Assembly: GCF_006715085.1 (NCBI RefSeq)
Contig: NZ_VFMM01000001.1
Location: 124,001-188,000, forward strand
Direction of reading: 5' to 3'
Source: Kribbella jejuensis
Lineage (GTDB): Bacteria; Actinomycetota; Actinomycetes; Propionibacteriales; Kribbellaceae
Length of the DNA stretch: 64,000 nt
The notes under the pieces are model-generated. The model was not told the origin of the DNA. It searched no databases and saw nothing but the letters and a program-made list of their open reading frames with translations. The position numbers were made by a program, and so were the translations under genes. Below are positions 25,081-34,589 of this stretch, piece after piece. How positions within the stretch are numbered: position 1 is the first letter of the stretch; every line of letters begins with the position of its first letter.

Positions 25081-27450
25081 TCAGACGTCCTCGTTGACCG
25101 CAATCGCCGGCCGTGGCTCACGACCCGGCGGCTGCGGCGGCCGGGGCAGCAGCGGGCGGCGCTTCTGCAACGTCCGCACCACCGGCTGATCGACGGTGAC
25201 CGTGACCTCCTCGCCCGCGTGCCGGAAGGTGATCGAGGCGTCCGGCCCGTTGTGCACCGTGTACTTCACCGCGAGCGGGTCGATCTCCACCTTCAGCCGG
25301 ACACCACGCCAGCGGACCGTGAAGCTCAACCCGGACAGCCCGATCGGCAGCGCCGGATCGAACGAGAGAGTCCCGTCCTGATCGCGCAGCCCGCCGAAAC
25401 CGGCCACCAGCGCACTCCACGCGCCGCCCAATGACGCCATGTGCAGGCCGTCCCCAGTGTTGTGGTGCAGGTTGCGCATGTCGATCAGCGCGGCTTCGTA
25501 CGCATAGTCGTACGCCAGGTCGAGATGACCGACCTCGGCCGCCATCACCGCCTGCACGCACGCGGACAAGGACGAGTCCCGCACCGTCAGCCGCTCGTAA
25601 TAGTCGAAGTTGCGGGCCTTCTCCTCGGGCGTGAACGCGTCACCGCACCAGTAGGTCGCCAGCATCAGGTCGGCCTGCTTCACCACCTGCGTGCGATAGA
25701 GCTGGAAGTACGGCGCGTGCAGCATCAGCGGGTACTTGCCCTTGTAGGCCTCGAAGTCCCACACCGCGTACCCGGTGAAGCCCTCGGACTGCGGATGCAC
25801 GCCGAGGCTCTCGTCGTACGGCAGGTACACCGCGGCGGCCGCGTCCCGCCAGGACGCCTCCTCCTCGCTGTCGACGCCGAACTCGCGCGCCTTGGCCGGC
25901 AGCTTCGTGGCCATCGCGGCCGCGGCCCTGAGGTTGCGCGCGGCCATCAGGTTGGTGAAAACGTTGTCGTCGGCAACGGCACTGTACTCGTCCGGACCGG
26001 TGACCCCGGGCAGGTGCCAGCGGCCGTCACGGTCGTGGTGGCCCAGCGACATCCACAGCCGGGCCGTCTCGACGAGCAGCTCCAGCCCGACCTCGTTGAG
26101 GAAGGCATCGTCACCGGTGGCCCGGTGGTACCGCATGACGGCCTCGGCGATGTCGGCGTTGACATGGAACGCCGCCGTCCCCGCGGGCCAGTACCCGGAG
26201 CACTCCTGGCCGCGGATCGTCCGCCACGGGAAGGCCGCGCCCCGGAAGCCCAGCTCCGCGGCCCGCTGCTTCGCCATCTCCAGGGTCGAATGCCGCCAGT
26301 GCAGCGCGTCGGCGGCCGCGCCCGGCATCGTGTACGTCAGTACGGGCAGCACGAAACCCTCGGTGTCCCAGAACGTGTGGCCGTCGTACCCCGCGCCGGT
26401 CAGGCCCTTGGACGGGATCGCCCGCCGCTCGGCCCGTGCACCCGCCTGCAGCACGTGGAAGAGCGCGAACCGGACGGCCTGCTGCAGCTCGGGATGTCCT
26501 TGCACCTCGACGTCCGCGCCGTCCCAGAAGTCGTCGAGAAAGGCGATCTGCTGCTTGGTCAGTCCGTCCCAGCCGGAGAACCGGGCACTCGCCAGCGCGG
26601 CCGCGACCTGGTCCCGGATCGCGGTCTCGGACCGCAGGCTGGACCAGCCGTACGCCAGGTACTTCACCACGCGCAGGCTCTCGCCCGGCTGCAGCTGGGC
26701 GATCACCGTGGTCCGGGCCCAGTCCTCCCGCACGTCCTGGTCCATCGCGTACCGGACCGAGGTGTCCACCTCGTGCGACATCGCGGCGGCCATCAGCTGC
26801 TGACTGCGCGTCGTACGGTGGATCAGTACTGTCCCGTGCTCGCCGCCGTCGTGGCTGACCGGCTTCAACGGATTGTCCAGTACGGCGGCCACGCGCGGAT
26901 CGTCGGACAGCTTGGGCTGGGCCTCGTTCGCGACCAGCTCGGACTGCATGACGAATCGGGCCGGCTGGTCCACCGGCTCGACGATGTACTCGATCGCGGC
27001 GACCGCGCGCTGGGTCAGTGACACCAGGCGGCGACTGCGGACCTTGATCCGCTTGCCGGCCGGCGACGTCCAGTCCACGTCCCGCTCGAGGATGCCGGTC
27101 CGGAAGTCGAGCGAGCGCTCGTGTTTGCTCAGGTACCCGTAGCGGATGTCGAACGGCGAGTCGTCGACGAGCAGCCGGATCAGCTTGCCGTTGGTGACGT
27201 CGACGAGGGTCTGCCCGGACTCCGGGTACCCGTAGCCGGCCTCGGCGTACGGCAACGGGCGCTGCTCGTAGAACGAGTTCAGGTAGGTGCCGGGGATCGC
27301 GTACGGCTCGCCCTCGTCGAGGTTTCCGCGCAGGCCGATGTGACCGTTCGACAGCGCGAACAGCGACTCCGACTGGGCCAGCTTGTCCATCGCGAGCCGA
27401 GTCTCCCGCAGCCGCCAGGGCTCGACCGGGTGGTGGCCTCTGTCGATCAC
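25081..27450 (-). CDS. GH65 disaccharide phosphorylase (maltose/trehalose/kojibiose type)
   Basis: A 789-residue GH65 enzyme. N-terminal beta-sandwich (1-270), linker, (alpha/alpha)6 barrel with general acid Glu488 in [10 protein letters not shown] (equivalent to Glu487 of the Lactobacillus maltose phosphorylase), and a small C-terminal domain. Such enzymes split an alpha-glucosyl disaccharide with phosphate, inverting to beta-glucose-1-phosphate. The frame stays open through the upstream gene, but the GTG at 27450 overlaps the beta-phosphoglucomutase stop by four bases (GTGA) and starts at the family's N-terminus. The partner gene consumes the product. Which disaccharide is used cannot be read here. 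A proline/arginine-rich tail of 25 residues is extra. Confidence 0.92.
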   Translation of the reverse strand: MIDRGHHPVEPWRLRETRLAMDKLAQSESLFALSNGHIGLRGNLDEGEPYAIPGTYLNSFYEQRPLPYAEAGYGYPESGQTLVDVTNGKLIRLLVDDSPFDIRYGYLSKHERSLDFRTGILERDVDWTSPAGKRIKVRSRRLVSLTQRAVAAIEYIVEPVDQPARFVMQSELVANEAQPKLSDDPRVAAVLDNPLKPVSHDGGEHGTVLIHRTTRSQQLMAAAMSHEVDTSVRYAMDQDVREDWARTTVIAQLQPGESLRVVKYLAYGWSSLRSETAIRDQVAAALASARFSGWDGLTKQQIAFLDDFWDGADVEVQGHPELQQAVRFALFHVLQAGARAERRAIPSKGLTGAGYDGHTFWDTEGFVLPVLTYTMPGAAADALHWRHSTLEMAKQRAAELGFRGAAFPWRTIRGQECSGYWPAGTAAFHVNADIAEAVMRYHRATGDDAFLNEVGLELLVETARLWMSLGHHDRDGRWHLPGVTGPDEYSAVADDNVFTNLMAARNLRAAAAMATKLPAKAREFGVDSEEEASWRDAAAAVYLPYDESLGVHPQSEGFTGYAVWDFEAYKGKYPLMLHAPYFQLYRTQVVKQADLMLATYWCGDAFTPEEKARNFDYYERLTVRDSSLSACVQAVMAAEVGHLDLAYDYAYEAALIDMRNLHHNTGDGLHMASLGGAWSALVAGFGGLRDQDGTLSFDPALPIGLSGLSFTVRWRGVRLKVEIDPLAVKYTVHNGPDASITFRHAGEEVTVTVDQPVVRTLQKRRPLLPRPPQPPGREPRPAIAVNEDV

Positions 27451-28190
27451 TTGTCCTCCAGCAAGTCTGCGAGGTCCCGCACGACGATGTCGGCGCCCTG
27501 AGCCTTCAGTCCGGCGGCCTGGCCGACCCGGTCGACGCCGACGACCTGCCCGAAGTGGCCGGCGCGGCCCGCGGACACTCCCGCGAGCGCGTCCTCGAAG
27601 ACGGCGGCCGCGGAAGGTGCGACACCGAACCGGGCGGCCGCGGCGAGGAAGGTGTCCGGGGCCGGCTTGCCCAACAGATGCTCGGTGCGGATCGTCACAC
27701 CGTCGACGACCTCCTCGACGTACTGCGCGAGGCCGGTCACGTCGAGTACCTCGCGGGTGTTCGCGCTCGACGACACCACCGCCCGGCGCAGGCCCGCCTG
27801 CTCGACGGCCTGCAGGTACCGCCGGGAGCCCTCGAAGACGTGTACGCCGTCGGTCCGGATCCGCCGCTGGACGGCCTCGTTCTTCCGGTTGCCGAGGCCG
27901 TTCACGGTCATCGCGGCCGGTGGATCGTCCGGGCTTCCGTCCGGCAGCACGATGTGCCGCGCGGCCAGGAAGTCCCGGACACCGCTGGCCCGGGGCTTGC
28001 CGTCCACGTACGCGTCGTACTCCGCGCGCGCGTCGAACGGCACGAACGCGATGCCGTGCTGCGCCGAATAGTCGCGCAGGAACTCGTCGAACATCTCTTT
28101 CCACGCAGCAGCGTGGACAGCAGCCGTGTCGGTAAGCACGCCATCCAGGTCGAACAAACAGGCCTGGATCCCCGCAGGTAGTCCGAGCAT
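27447..28190 (-). CDS. pgmB: Beta-phosphoglucomutase-family HAD hydrolase
   Basis: A 247-residue HAD-IA enzyme with nucleophile Asp14 and general acid Asp16 in [10 protein letters not shown], motif II Ser in VVSSSAN (about 136-142), Lys in LLGKPAPD and acidic motif [10 protein letters not shown]. The HAD with a beta-PGM cap interconverts beta-glucose-1-phosphate and glucose-6-phosphate. It is the first gene of a two-gene operon with the GH65 phosphorylase, which supplies its substrate. The cap domain is about 20 residues longer than in L. lactis beta-PGM, as usual for the actinobacterial group. Confidence 0.9.
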   Translation of the reverse strand: MLGLPAGIQACLFDLDGVLTDTAAVHAAAWKEMFDEFLRDYSAQHGIAFVPFDARAEYDAYVDGKPRASGVRDFLAARHIVLPDGSPDDPPAAMTVNGLGNRKNEAVQRRIRTDGVHVFEGSRRYLQAVEQAGLRRAVVSSSANTREVLDVTGLAQYVEEVVDGVTIRTEHLLGKPAPDTFLAAAARFGVAPSAAAVFEDALAGVSAGRAGHFGQVVGVDRVGQAAGLKAQGADIVVRDLADLLEDK

Positions 28191-28209
28191 GCCGTCAACA
28201 CTAGAGGAC

Positions 28210-29211
28210 CTACCGTGCAGCCTCCTGGAAGATCCGCGCGAACCAGTCGAGTTGGGCTAGTTGCTGGTAGGTTTGGCCGCCCTCGTGTTCGTTGTACTGG
28301 TAGACCTCGATGTGCTTCTGATCGCTGGCGTAGTGGTTGTACGCCGCGAAGACCGTCGACGGTGGGCACGTGGCATCCATGAGGGCGACGGAGAACAGGG
28401 CCGGTGCGGTGGCCAGGCGGCCGAGGTTGACGCCGTCGAAGTAGCTGAGGGTGTTGAGGACCGTGTCGACGTCCTGCCGGAAGCCCTTCAGGTACCGGGT
28501 GATCTCGCCGTACGGGTCGTTGTCGGTGATCTGCAGCGCCCGCTCGAAGTGGCACAGGAACGGTACGTCGGGAGCGCAGCCGAGCAGGTCGATCCCGGCC
28601 AGCGGCGCGAGGCCGGCCGCGGCGATCGAGATCCCGCCGCCCTGGCTGCCGCCGGTGACGATGATCTTGCCCGGGTCCACGAACGGCGACGTCCGGGCCG
28701 CGTCCAGTGCCCGCACCGCGTCGATGTACACCCGGCGGTAGTAGTACGTCTCCGGGTTCGTGATACCCAACGTCATGAAGCCCGGCGTGTGGTTCAAACC
28801 GGCGTACGGCGTGTCGTCCGGGGTGCTCTCGAAGCCACCCTGGCTGTAGCCCTGGCCGCGGGTGTCCATCACGAAGTGCGCGTAGCCTGCCTGCGCCCAC
28901 AGCGTGGTCGACTGCGGCAGACCGCGACCGCCGCTGTAGCCGTGGTACTGCACGACGGTCGGCAGCGGACCGTCGGCGCCGGCCGGGACGTGCAGCCAGC
29001 CCCGCACCGGGGTGCCGCCGAAGCCGGCGTACGTGACGTCGTAGGTGTCGATCACCGCGAGCTTGTTGTCGATCTCGGTGAACGTGGCGGACAGGTCGTC
29101 GGTGCGCGCCTTCTCGATCGAGCGGCGCCAGAAGTCGACCAGGTCGGCGGGCGCGGCCACCTCGGGCCGGTACGCGCGGAGCTTGTCGAGGGAAAGGTCG
29201 AACATGGCCAT
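28210..29211 (-). CDS. Acetylxylan esterase / cephalosporin-C deacetylase, CE7
   Basis: A 333-residue CE7 alpha/beta-hydrolase. Nucleophile Ser189 lies in VTGGSQGGG, the RGQ signature in [12 protein letters not shown] (115-126), Asp in [10 protein letters not shown] (about 276) and His in YNEHEGG (about 305). Members remove acetyl groups from xylo-oligosaccharides and other small acetylated compounds inside the cell; there is no signal peptide. The ATG at 29211 fits the family opening M-x-x-FDL; another ATG two codons later is possible. It stands 19 bases after the HAD gene start on the same strand, so it is the upstream member of the cluster 29211-25081 and may be co-transcribed. Confidence 0.92.
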   Translation of the reverse strand: MAMFDLSLDKLRAYRPEVAAPADLVDFWRRSIEKARTDDLSATFTEIDNKLAVIDTYDVTYAGFGGTPVRGWLHVPAGADGPLPTVVQYHGYSGGRGLPQSTTLWAQAGYAHFVMDTRGQGYSQGGFESTPDDTPYAGLNHTPGFMTLGITNPETYYYRRVYIDAVRALDAARTSPFVDPGKIIVTGGSQGGGISIAAAGLAPLAGIDLLGCAPDVPFLCHFERALQITDNDPYGEITRYLKGFRQDVDTVLNTLSYFDGVNLGRLATAPALFSVALMDATCPPSTVFAAYNHYASDQKHIEVYQYNEHEGGQTYQQLAQLDWFARIFQEAAR

Positions 29212-29319
29212 GAACGCCAAACCTACGCCCAGCGGCCGTCCCGCGGTAAGCGGTGTCCAATTGGTGTACACGGCGAGATGGAGATGGACGGAGGGCGTCA
29301 GCGGTTGGAGTCTGATCAG

Positions 29320-30951
29320 ATGAGTAGTGGGACTGTGCAGTCGGTGAACGTCGGTCTGCCCAAGAATGTGGAGTGGAACGGCCGGACCGTTTACACCGGC
29401 GTCTGGAAACAGCCTGTCGAAGGCCCTGTGACGGTTCGTCGGCTGAACCTCGACGGCGACGGTCAGGGCGACACCGCGGGCCACGGCGGTGAACAGCGGG
29501 CGGTCTTCGTGTACCAGATCGCCTCCTACCGGCACTGGGAGCAGCACTTCGGCCGGGACGACTTCGTCTACGGGCAGTTCGGGGAGAACCTCACGGTCGA
29601 CGGACTGCCCGACGACGAGGTCTGCATCGGCGACCGGTACCGGATCGGCACGACGGAGCTGGAGGTGACGCAACCGCGGGTGACCTGCTACCGGGTCGGT
29701 CTGCGGATGGGTGAGCCGGAGCTGCCGTCGCTGCTCGTCAGCCACCATCGTCCGGGGTTCTACTGCCGGGTGATCACGGAAGGCGAGATCACTGCCGGTG
29801 ACTCGATCCTGAAGACTGCTACCGGACCGGGTGCGTTGAGCGTGTCCGACACGGACGCGCTCCTGTATCTGCCCGGGCGGGACGTGGAGAAGCTGCGGAC
29901 CGCCGTACGGATTCCTGCGCTCAGCCCTGGTTGGCAGGGCTCGTTCCGTGACCTGCTGAAGGAGGAGGTCACTCCGAAGCCTGCCTGGGACGGTTTTCGG
30001 GAGCTGCGGGTGGAGGAGGTCGTCCCCGAGTCCGACAGCGTGTTCTCGATTCGGCTGGCTGGTGACGAGTTGCCTCCGGCGATGGCTGGTCAGTACCTGA
30101 CCTTCAAGCTGCCGGGCGCCGTACGGAGCTATTCGCTGTCCACGTCTCCCGGCTACCGCGTCAGCGTCAAGCAGGAGCCGCACGGTGTCGGCAGTGCCTA
30201 CATGAGCCAACTGCAGCCCGGGAGCGTGCTGGAGGTCGCGGCGCCCCGCGGTGACTTCGTGCTGGACGAAGACACCGGGCCGGTACTACTGCTCTCTGCC
30301 GGTATCGGCGTGACGCCGGTCCTCGCCATGCTCCACTCCCTGAAGGGCACCAGCCGCGAGGTGTGGTGGGTACACGCAGCCCGTACGCCGGCTGACGACG
30401 CGCTGGCGGCTGAAGCACACGCCCTGCTGGCGCAACTGCCGCATGCACATGAGCACGTGTACTACAGCTCGACGGACGGCCGGCTGACCAAGGAGAGGCT
30501 GCTGGAGTTGGGGTTGCCGACCGACGCCACGGCGTACGTGTGCGGGCCGCAGTCGTTCATGACCGACATGCAGGGAGCGTTGAACAGCTTGGGCATCAGC
30601 CGAGTCCGCACGGAGTTGTTCGGTGCGTTGGCATCGATGAATCCAGGTGTTGTCAGCGAACCGACCAGACCACCACACCAGCCGGACGGAGCGCCCGGCA
30701 CAGGTCCACTGGTGACGTTCGCGCGGAGCGGTATCTCCACGGCCATGCGAGAGGGCACTCTGCTCGAACTGGCTGAAGCATGCGACGTACCAACCCGCTG
30801 GAGCTGCCGGACCGGCGTCTGCCACAACTGCGTGACTCCCCTGCTCGCAGGAGAACTCAGCTACTCCCCCACCCCGCTGGAGCCCCCGCCGGACGGACAG
30901 GTTCTGCTCTGCTGCTCCCGTCCGACCACCGACCTGGTTCTGGACATGTGA
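29320..30951 (+). CDS. MOSC - ferredoxin reductase - 2Fe-2S fusion protein
   Basis: A 543-residue three-part protein. Residues 1-165 are a MOSC domain of the YiiM type (GVWKQPVEGPVTVRRLNLDGD, AVFVYQIASYRHWE, FGENLTVDGL, and TQPRVTCYRVGLRMG with the conserved cysteine). Residues about 225-445 form an FNR-like flavin reductase (YLTFKLPGAVRSYSLST for flavin, LLLSAGIGVTPVLAML for NAD). Residues about 460-543 are a plant-type 2Fe-2S ferredoxin, SCRTGVCHNC...LLCCSRP. MOSC proteins such as YiiM and mARC reduce N-hydroxylated compounds with a molybdenum cofactor; here the electron supply is built in. The ATG at 29320 has GGAG nine bases upstream. Probably detoxifies N-hydroxylated bases or similar. 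Confidence 0.9.
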   Translation: MSSGTVQSVNVGLPKNVEWNGRTVYTGVWKQPVEGPVTVRRLNLDGDGQGDTAGHGGEQRAVFVYQIASYRHWEQHFGRDDFVYGQFGENLTVDGLPDDEVCIGDRYRIGTTELEVTQPRVTCYRVGLRMGEPELPSLLVSHHRPGFYCRVITEGEITAGDSILKTATGPGALSVSDTDALLYLPGRDVEKLRTAVRIPALSPGWQGSFRDLLKEEVTPKPAWDGFRELRVEEVVPESDSVFSIRLAGDELPPAMAGQYLTFKLPGAVRSYSLSTSPGYRVSVKQEPHGVGSAYMSQLQPGSVLEVAAPRGDFVLDEDTGPVLLLSAGIGVTPVLAMLHSLKGTSREVWWVHAARTPADDALAAEAHALLAQLPHAHEHVYYSSTDGRLTKERLLELGLPTDATAYVCGPQSFMTDMQGALNSLGISRVRTELFGALASMNPGVVSEPTRPPHQPDGAPGTGPLVTFARSGISTAMREGTLLELAEACDVPTRWSCRTGVCHNCVTPLLAGELSYSPTPLEPPPDGQVLLCCSRPTTDLVLDM

Positions 30952-30968
30952 CGGATCCTGCAGGAGAT

Positions 30969-31994
30969 CTACGGCAGAGAGAGTCCGAAGCCGGGCTCGT
31001 CGGAGAGTACGACATAACCGTCGTCGAGGGTGTAGCTGCCTGGGCCGGGGACGCCCTCGATGATCGGGGTGTTCCCCAGGCCGGCTGCCAGGTGGGCGGC
31101 GTACAGGGTCTTGAGTGGCAGGCCCCAGGCGTGCGGTGAGGCCTCGGCCTTCAGTACGGGCATGGTGTGGCGCCACTTGGTGAGGCCGTGGCCGATGACG
31201 TCCATCAGGGCCACGTCTATCAGGCCCTCGTCGGCCAGTGCGAGTACATGCCCGACGTTCGGCTCGTACTCGCCGTCGGCGACCCGGGTCGATCCCTGGA
31301 GCCGTTCGCGCAACGTCTGCAGGTCCGGACGCCGTTCCGCGAACGGCTCCTCGATCCAGTACAGGTCGCAGTCCTCGACCCCGTCGAGGTACTCGAACAG
31401 GCCGTTGACCGTGAACCCGTCGTTGCCGTCGACCAGGATCGCGGCGTCCGGGTACAACTCGCGCGCGAGCCGGGTCGCCTCGATGTCTCGCGCCAGACCG
31501 GTCCGCGCGTCCATCCAGCGGTGCCCGCGGCCGATCTTCAGCTTGAAGTCGCGAAACCCGAACGCGTGGTCCTGCGCGAGATTCGCCCGGATCGCGTCCA
31601 GCCCGCCGTCCAGGTCGTCGAAGTAGATCCCGCCGCTGTAGCAGCGGACCCGCGGCGATCCGGCGCCGCCGAGCATCGCATAGACCGGCAGCTCGAGGAT
31701 GTGCGCCGCCAGATCGTGCAACGGGTAGTCGAGGAACTCCGCCGCCGCGTCGATCACCCCACGCTCCGGATCGATCAGCTCGGCCAGTGGGCGCCCGATC
31801 AGCGGTCCGGGATCCCCGTCGTGCAGCGGAAGTCCCCAACCGGTGGCGCCGCGGCTCGTCTCGACGACGTACGCCGTGACGCTGCCGCCGTTCCCGTGGC
31901 TGCCGAGGAACGAGTTGCGGCCGATCGTCCGCAGGTACTCGTACCGGACTTGCACGGTGCTCAGCGAGGCAATCACGTGCTGCGACAACGTCAT
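30969..31994 (-). CDS. Enolase-superfamily enzyme (mandelate racemase/muconate-lactonizing group)
   Basis: A 341-residue enolase-superfamily protein. The barrel carries the KxK motif in FRDFKLKIGRG, metal ligands Asp in ILVDGNDGF, Glu in YWIEEPF and Glu/Asp in VADGEYEP, and a late His in ASPHAWG. The capping domain is at the N-terminus. The set with a KxK lysine and a late histidine fits acid-sugar dehydratases or racemases; the substrate is unknown. It is the second gene of an operon whose first gene encodes a DUF4037 protein; the four-base ATGA overlap implies co-translation. Ends 17 bases from the convergent MOSC fusion. Confidence 0.85.
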   Translation of the reverse strand: MTLSQHVIASLSTVQVRYEYLRTIGRNSFLGSHGNGGSVTAYVVETSRGATGWGLPLHDGDPGPLIGRPLAELIDPERGVIDAAAEFLDYPLHDLAAHILELPVYAMLGGAGSPRVRCYSGGIYFDDLDGGLDAIRANLAQDHAFGFRDFKLKIGRGHRWMDARTGLARDIEATRLARELYPDAAILVDGNDGFTVNGLFEYLDGVEDCDLYWIEEPFAERRPDLQTLRERLQGSTRVADGEYEPNVGHVLALADEGLIDVALMDVIGHGLTKWRHTMPVLKAEASPHAWGLPLKTLYAAHLAAGLGNTPIIEGVPGPGSYTLDDGYVVLSDEPGFGLSLP

Positions 31995-33016
31995 CGGAAG
32001 ACTCCCAGCAGGCGGCGGTAGGCAGACGGATTGCTCAGTACGTCGGTGCTGTCCACGAACTGATCGATCGACCCGATCGGCCCGACCCGCTTCAGCTGCG
32101 GATCCGACACCGTCGCGTGACAGGCCGTCGCGAACCGCGCGGCATCCAGGACCAGCGCCGGACGGTCGAAGAACAGCCGCGGCGCTACGTCGAGCTCGGC
32201 GGTGATCCCGAGCGCGTTGTGCCGCCGGCCGACCAGCTCGTACGCCGCCACCAGTGCCCGCTCCCGGTCCGCGAAGTTGCCCGCGGCAACCGTATCCGTG
32301 AGCGCGCGGTCCAGCCCGTCCGGATGGCCGAGCCGGGCGAACGCCGTACCCAGCCATTTCGTGTACGGTGCGTACTCGCGGGACTGCAGCAACGCGAGCC
32401 GCATCACCTCGCGGACGAGCCGCGCCGCGACCACCCGGGACCCGAGCTCGTCGCCGACCTCGTGGGTGCGCTGCATGAACGGTTCCTCCTGCGCGATCCG
32501 CGTCCACTGGCAGGCCATCAGCCACCGCCAGATCTCGTCCGGGTACCAGGCGAGGGCTGCGCGCACCGGCGCGAGCCGGCCGTCGTCGGCGTACACCTGT
32601 CCTTTCACGACACCCAGGAACTGCTGCTGCGGTGTGACCAGCCAGTCGTCGACACCGACGCCCTGCGAAGCGTCGAACCCCAAGTGTCCCCGCAGCCAGT
32701 CGCTGAGCGTCGCTACAGTCACGCGGTGCTCTACGGCATGAACATCCGAGCCGAAGCGGACCGGGAAGCCGCGGTACTCGTCCGGCAGCACCGCCTCGAC
32801 CTGCTTGAGCACCGTCGCGGGCTCGTCGACCAGGACGATCAGCCGTGGACCCCAGTCGTGGTCCATCGAGCGTGCGGTGTCGTAGCCGAGCACATCGGAA
32901 CCCCAGCCCAGTAGGCCAGCCGCATGACCGGTGCTGCCGAGCACAGGCGCGACCACGTCTGCATAGAACCCAGCCGACAGCTCCTGCGCGTGCACGAACT
33001 CGGGCATGCGCAGCAT
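31991..33016 (-). CDS. DUF4037-domain protein with nucleotidyltransferase-like N-terminus
   Basis: A 341-residue protein recognised by its DUF4037 pattern: FVHAQELSAGFYADVVAPVL, GWGSDVLGYDTARSMDHDWGPRL (a G-S-x-x-x-D-x-x-x-D pattern like nucleotidyltransferases), VKGQVYAD, and AWYPDEIWRWLMACQWTRIAQEE. Distantly like aminoglycoside nucleotidyltransferases; no function is established. The ATG at 33016 has GGGAG at good spacing; a second ATG at 33007 is possible. It leads the operon with the enolase-superfamily gene. The divergent HAD gene starts about 27 bases away. Confidence 0.75.
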   Translation of the reverse strand: MLRMPEFVHAQELSAGFYADVVAPVLGSTGHAAGLLGWGSDVLGYDTARSMDHDWGPRLIVLVDEPATVLKQVEAVLPDEYRGFPVRFGSDVHAVEHRVTVATLSDWLRGHLGFDASQGVGVDDWLVTPQQQFLGVVKGQVYADDGRLAPVRAALAWYPDEIWRWLMACQWTRIAQEEPFMQRTHEVGDELGSRVVAARLVREVMRLALLQSREYAPYTKWLGTAFARLGHPDGLDRALTDTVAAGNFADRERALVAAYELVGRRHNALGITAELDVAPRLFFDRPALVLDAARFATACHATVSDPQLKRVGPIGSIDQFVDSTDVLSNPSAYRRLLGVFR

Positions 33017-33031
33017 CCTCTCACTCCCAAC

Positions 33032-33037
33032 TACGCT
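33032..33037 (+). promoter_or_regulatory. -10 element of a leaderless promoter for the HAD phosphatase
   Basis: TACGCT, then six bases, then the GTG at 33044. This picks 33044 over the GTG at 33038, which would start before the predicted transcript. The divergent DUF4037 gene starts at 33016, so the two promoters overlap. Confidence 0.55.
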
Positions 33038-33043
33038 GTGCTC

Positions 33044-33688
33044 GTGATTTCGCATGTGGTGTGGGACTGGAACGGCACGCTGCTCAACGACAACGATGCC
33101 GTGCTCGCAGCTGTCAACGAGGTCTGCGCCGGGTTCGGGCGGCCGGAGCTGACCTGGGCCGAGTGGCAGGCGGCGTACGCGCGGCCGATGCGGCTGTCGT
33201 ACGAGCAGATCCTGCAGCGCGTCCTGGACGACGCGGAGTGGGAGCAGGTCGACAAGCTCTACCACCAGCGGTACGACGCACTCCTGCACACGTGTGAGCT
33301 CGCCATCGGTGCCCACGACGTACTGCGTGCCTGGGGCGCCGGCGGACGGACCCAGTCGTTGCTGTCGATGTGGTTCCACTCGCGTCTCACCCCGACCGTG
33401 GAGCTGTACGGGCTCACGCAGTACTTCAGCCGGGTCGACGGGCTGCCTGGTGAGGTGGGAGGTGGATCCAAGGCGGACAGTCTGATCCGGCACCTCCAGG
33501 AGCTGCAGTTGGACCCGGCAGGCGTCGTACTGATCGGGGACGTGGTTGACGACGCTCACGCGGCGGAGGCGGCCGGTACGCAGTGTGTTCTTGTCACTAC
33601 CGGTGCGATGACGCGCGAGGCTCTGGAAGCGACCGGGATGCCGGTCACCGGGTCTATCAGCGAGGCACTGGCGTTGCTCGACCAGTGA
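33044..33688 (+). CDS. HAD-superfamily phosphatase (phosphoglycolate phosphatase-like)
   Basis: A 214-residue HAD-IA protein: motif I VVWDWNGTLLND with the usual first Asp kept (DWNGT), helical cap, motif III lysine in GGGSKADSL, and motif IV GDVVDDAHAA with paired acidic residues. The WDWNGTL variant is common in actinobacterial phosphoglycolate phosphatase-like proteins. The substrate is unknown. The GTG at 33044 is supported by the leaderless -10. The gene is divergent from the DUF4037/enolase operon and precedes the universal stress protein gene by 77 bases. Confidence 0.85.
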   Translation: MISHVVWDWNGTLLNDNDAVLAAVNEVCAGFGRPELTWAEWQAAYARPMRLSYEQILQRVLDDAEWEQVDKLYHQRYDALLHTCELAIGAHDVLRAWGAGGRTQSLLSMWFHSRLTPTVELYGLTQYFSRVDGLPGEVGGGSKADSLIRHLQELQLDPAGVVLIGDVVDDAHAAEAAGTQCVLVTTGAMTREALEATGMPVTGSISEALALLDQ

Positions 33689-33716
33689 GGGGCACGTGGT
33701 TCTCCCTGGTGTGATG

Positions 33717-33767
33717 CACCGTGGTCTGACGAGACGGTGGTGTCACCAGACAGAGAGGCACCACCGT
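33717..33767 (+). promoter_or_regulatory. Competing RNA hairpins at the universal stress protein start
   Basis: ACGGTGGTG (33734-33742) is perfectly complementary to CACCACCGT (33759-33767), whose last bases are the GTG start codon. The 16-base loop carries the ribosome binding site AGAGAGG (33752-33758). The same upstream arm can instead pair with CACCGT (33717-33722), which would free the start. The complementarity is seen directly; a switching role is inference. Confidence 0.5.
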
Positions 33768-34554
33768 GACGCAGGTCGTAGTTCTACTGGAGCAGGGCAG
33801 CCAGGACGCCTTGGACTGGGCGGCTGCTGAGGCCGCGGCCCGGGGCGCTGAGCTGCGGGTGGTGTACGCGTTCCGGTGGCCGTACCTGCTTGACGCGCTC
33901 GGTGAGCTCACGGTGGAAGAGCGGGACCTGGAAACCGCTGAGGTTGTCGTGGACGACGCCATCGAGCATGTCCGGAAGATCTTCCCGAGCCTGCGGATCA
34001 GCTCGACGGTCTTCCCCGGACGTGCGATCGATGCCCTGCTGAGCGAAGCAGACGACGACGCCGCCCTCATCGTCATCGCCCACGGCCACACCTTCGAACG
34101 CCGCCTCGCCACCCGCCTCGCCCACCGCGGCTCGCCGTTCGGGTTGCGGGTCCTGGGTCGCCTGCGGGCGGCGATCTCGGTGCGGGGTTCGGTGCGGCGG
34201 GGGTCGGTGTCGCTGGCGGTGGTTGGGTTGATGCCGGACCGTACGGTTGGGCCGTCGTCCGGGCGGGTGGTGGTGGCCGTTGACGGGGTCGACCGGTCGG
34301 ATGCGTTGGGGTTCGCGTTCGGCGCGGCGCGCCTCCGCGGCACCGGCCTGACCGTGCTGCAGACGACAGCCGACGCGAACTGCGTGTCCGCGTGGCGGAC
34401 CGTCTACCCCGAGGTCGACGTCCGCTGCGGCACCGCCGACGGACCCGCGGCAGTCCTCGCCGAATCCACGGCGGCAGCCCTCACCGTCCTCGCAGCCGAC
34501 CGCTCCAACACCGAGGTCGCCCGTCTGGCCCGCGGCCCGGTCGTCCTGGTCTAG
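33766..34554 (+). CDS. Universal stress protein family (degenerate tandem domains)
   Basis: A 262-residue Usp-like protein. The first half (VVVLLEQGSQDALDWAAAEAAARGAELRVVYAF, later ALIVIAHGH) keeps the Usp fold but not the usual G-x2-G-x9-G[ST] ATP loop; the second half (RVVVAVDGVDRSDALGFAFGAARLRG) is a more recognisable Usp domain that is shortened. The start is a GTG with AGAGAGG seven bases before it, and start and upstream sequence can form a strong hairpin. The codon third positions change sharply from C-rich to G-rich at about 34139 and back at about 34320. A stress role is likely by family. Confidence 0.75.
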   Translation: MTQVVVLLEQGSQDALDWAAAEAAARGAELRVVYAFRWPYLLDALGELTVEERDLETAEVVVDDAIEHVRKIFPSLRISSTVFPGRAIDALLSEADDDAALIVIAHGHTFERRLATRLAHRGSPFGLRVLGRLRAAISVRGSVRRGSVSLAVVGLMPDRTVGPSSGRVVVAVDGVDRSDALGFAFGAARLRGTGLTVLQTTADANCVSAWRTVYPEVDVRCGTADGPAAVLAESTAAALTVLAADRSNTEVARLARGPVVLV

Positions 34555-34589
34555 CCTCCCGGCCGGCAGCTGACCCAGTAGACAGGGCC

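Noticed and set aside
27451..28104. N-terminal extension of the GH65 frame through the mutase gene
   Set aside because: The extension translates as Arg/Gly-rich shadow of the HAD gene; the GTG at 27450 with GTGA overlap starts the real domain.
29250..29275. CCAATTGG palindrome between the esterase and MOSC genes
   Set aside because: Only eight bases and common by chance; no second copy or matching regulator found.
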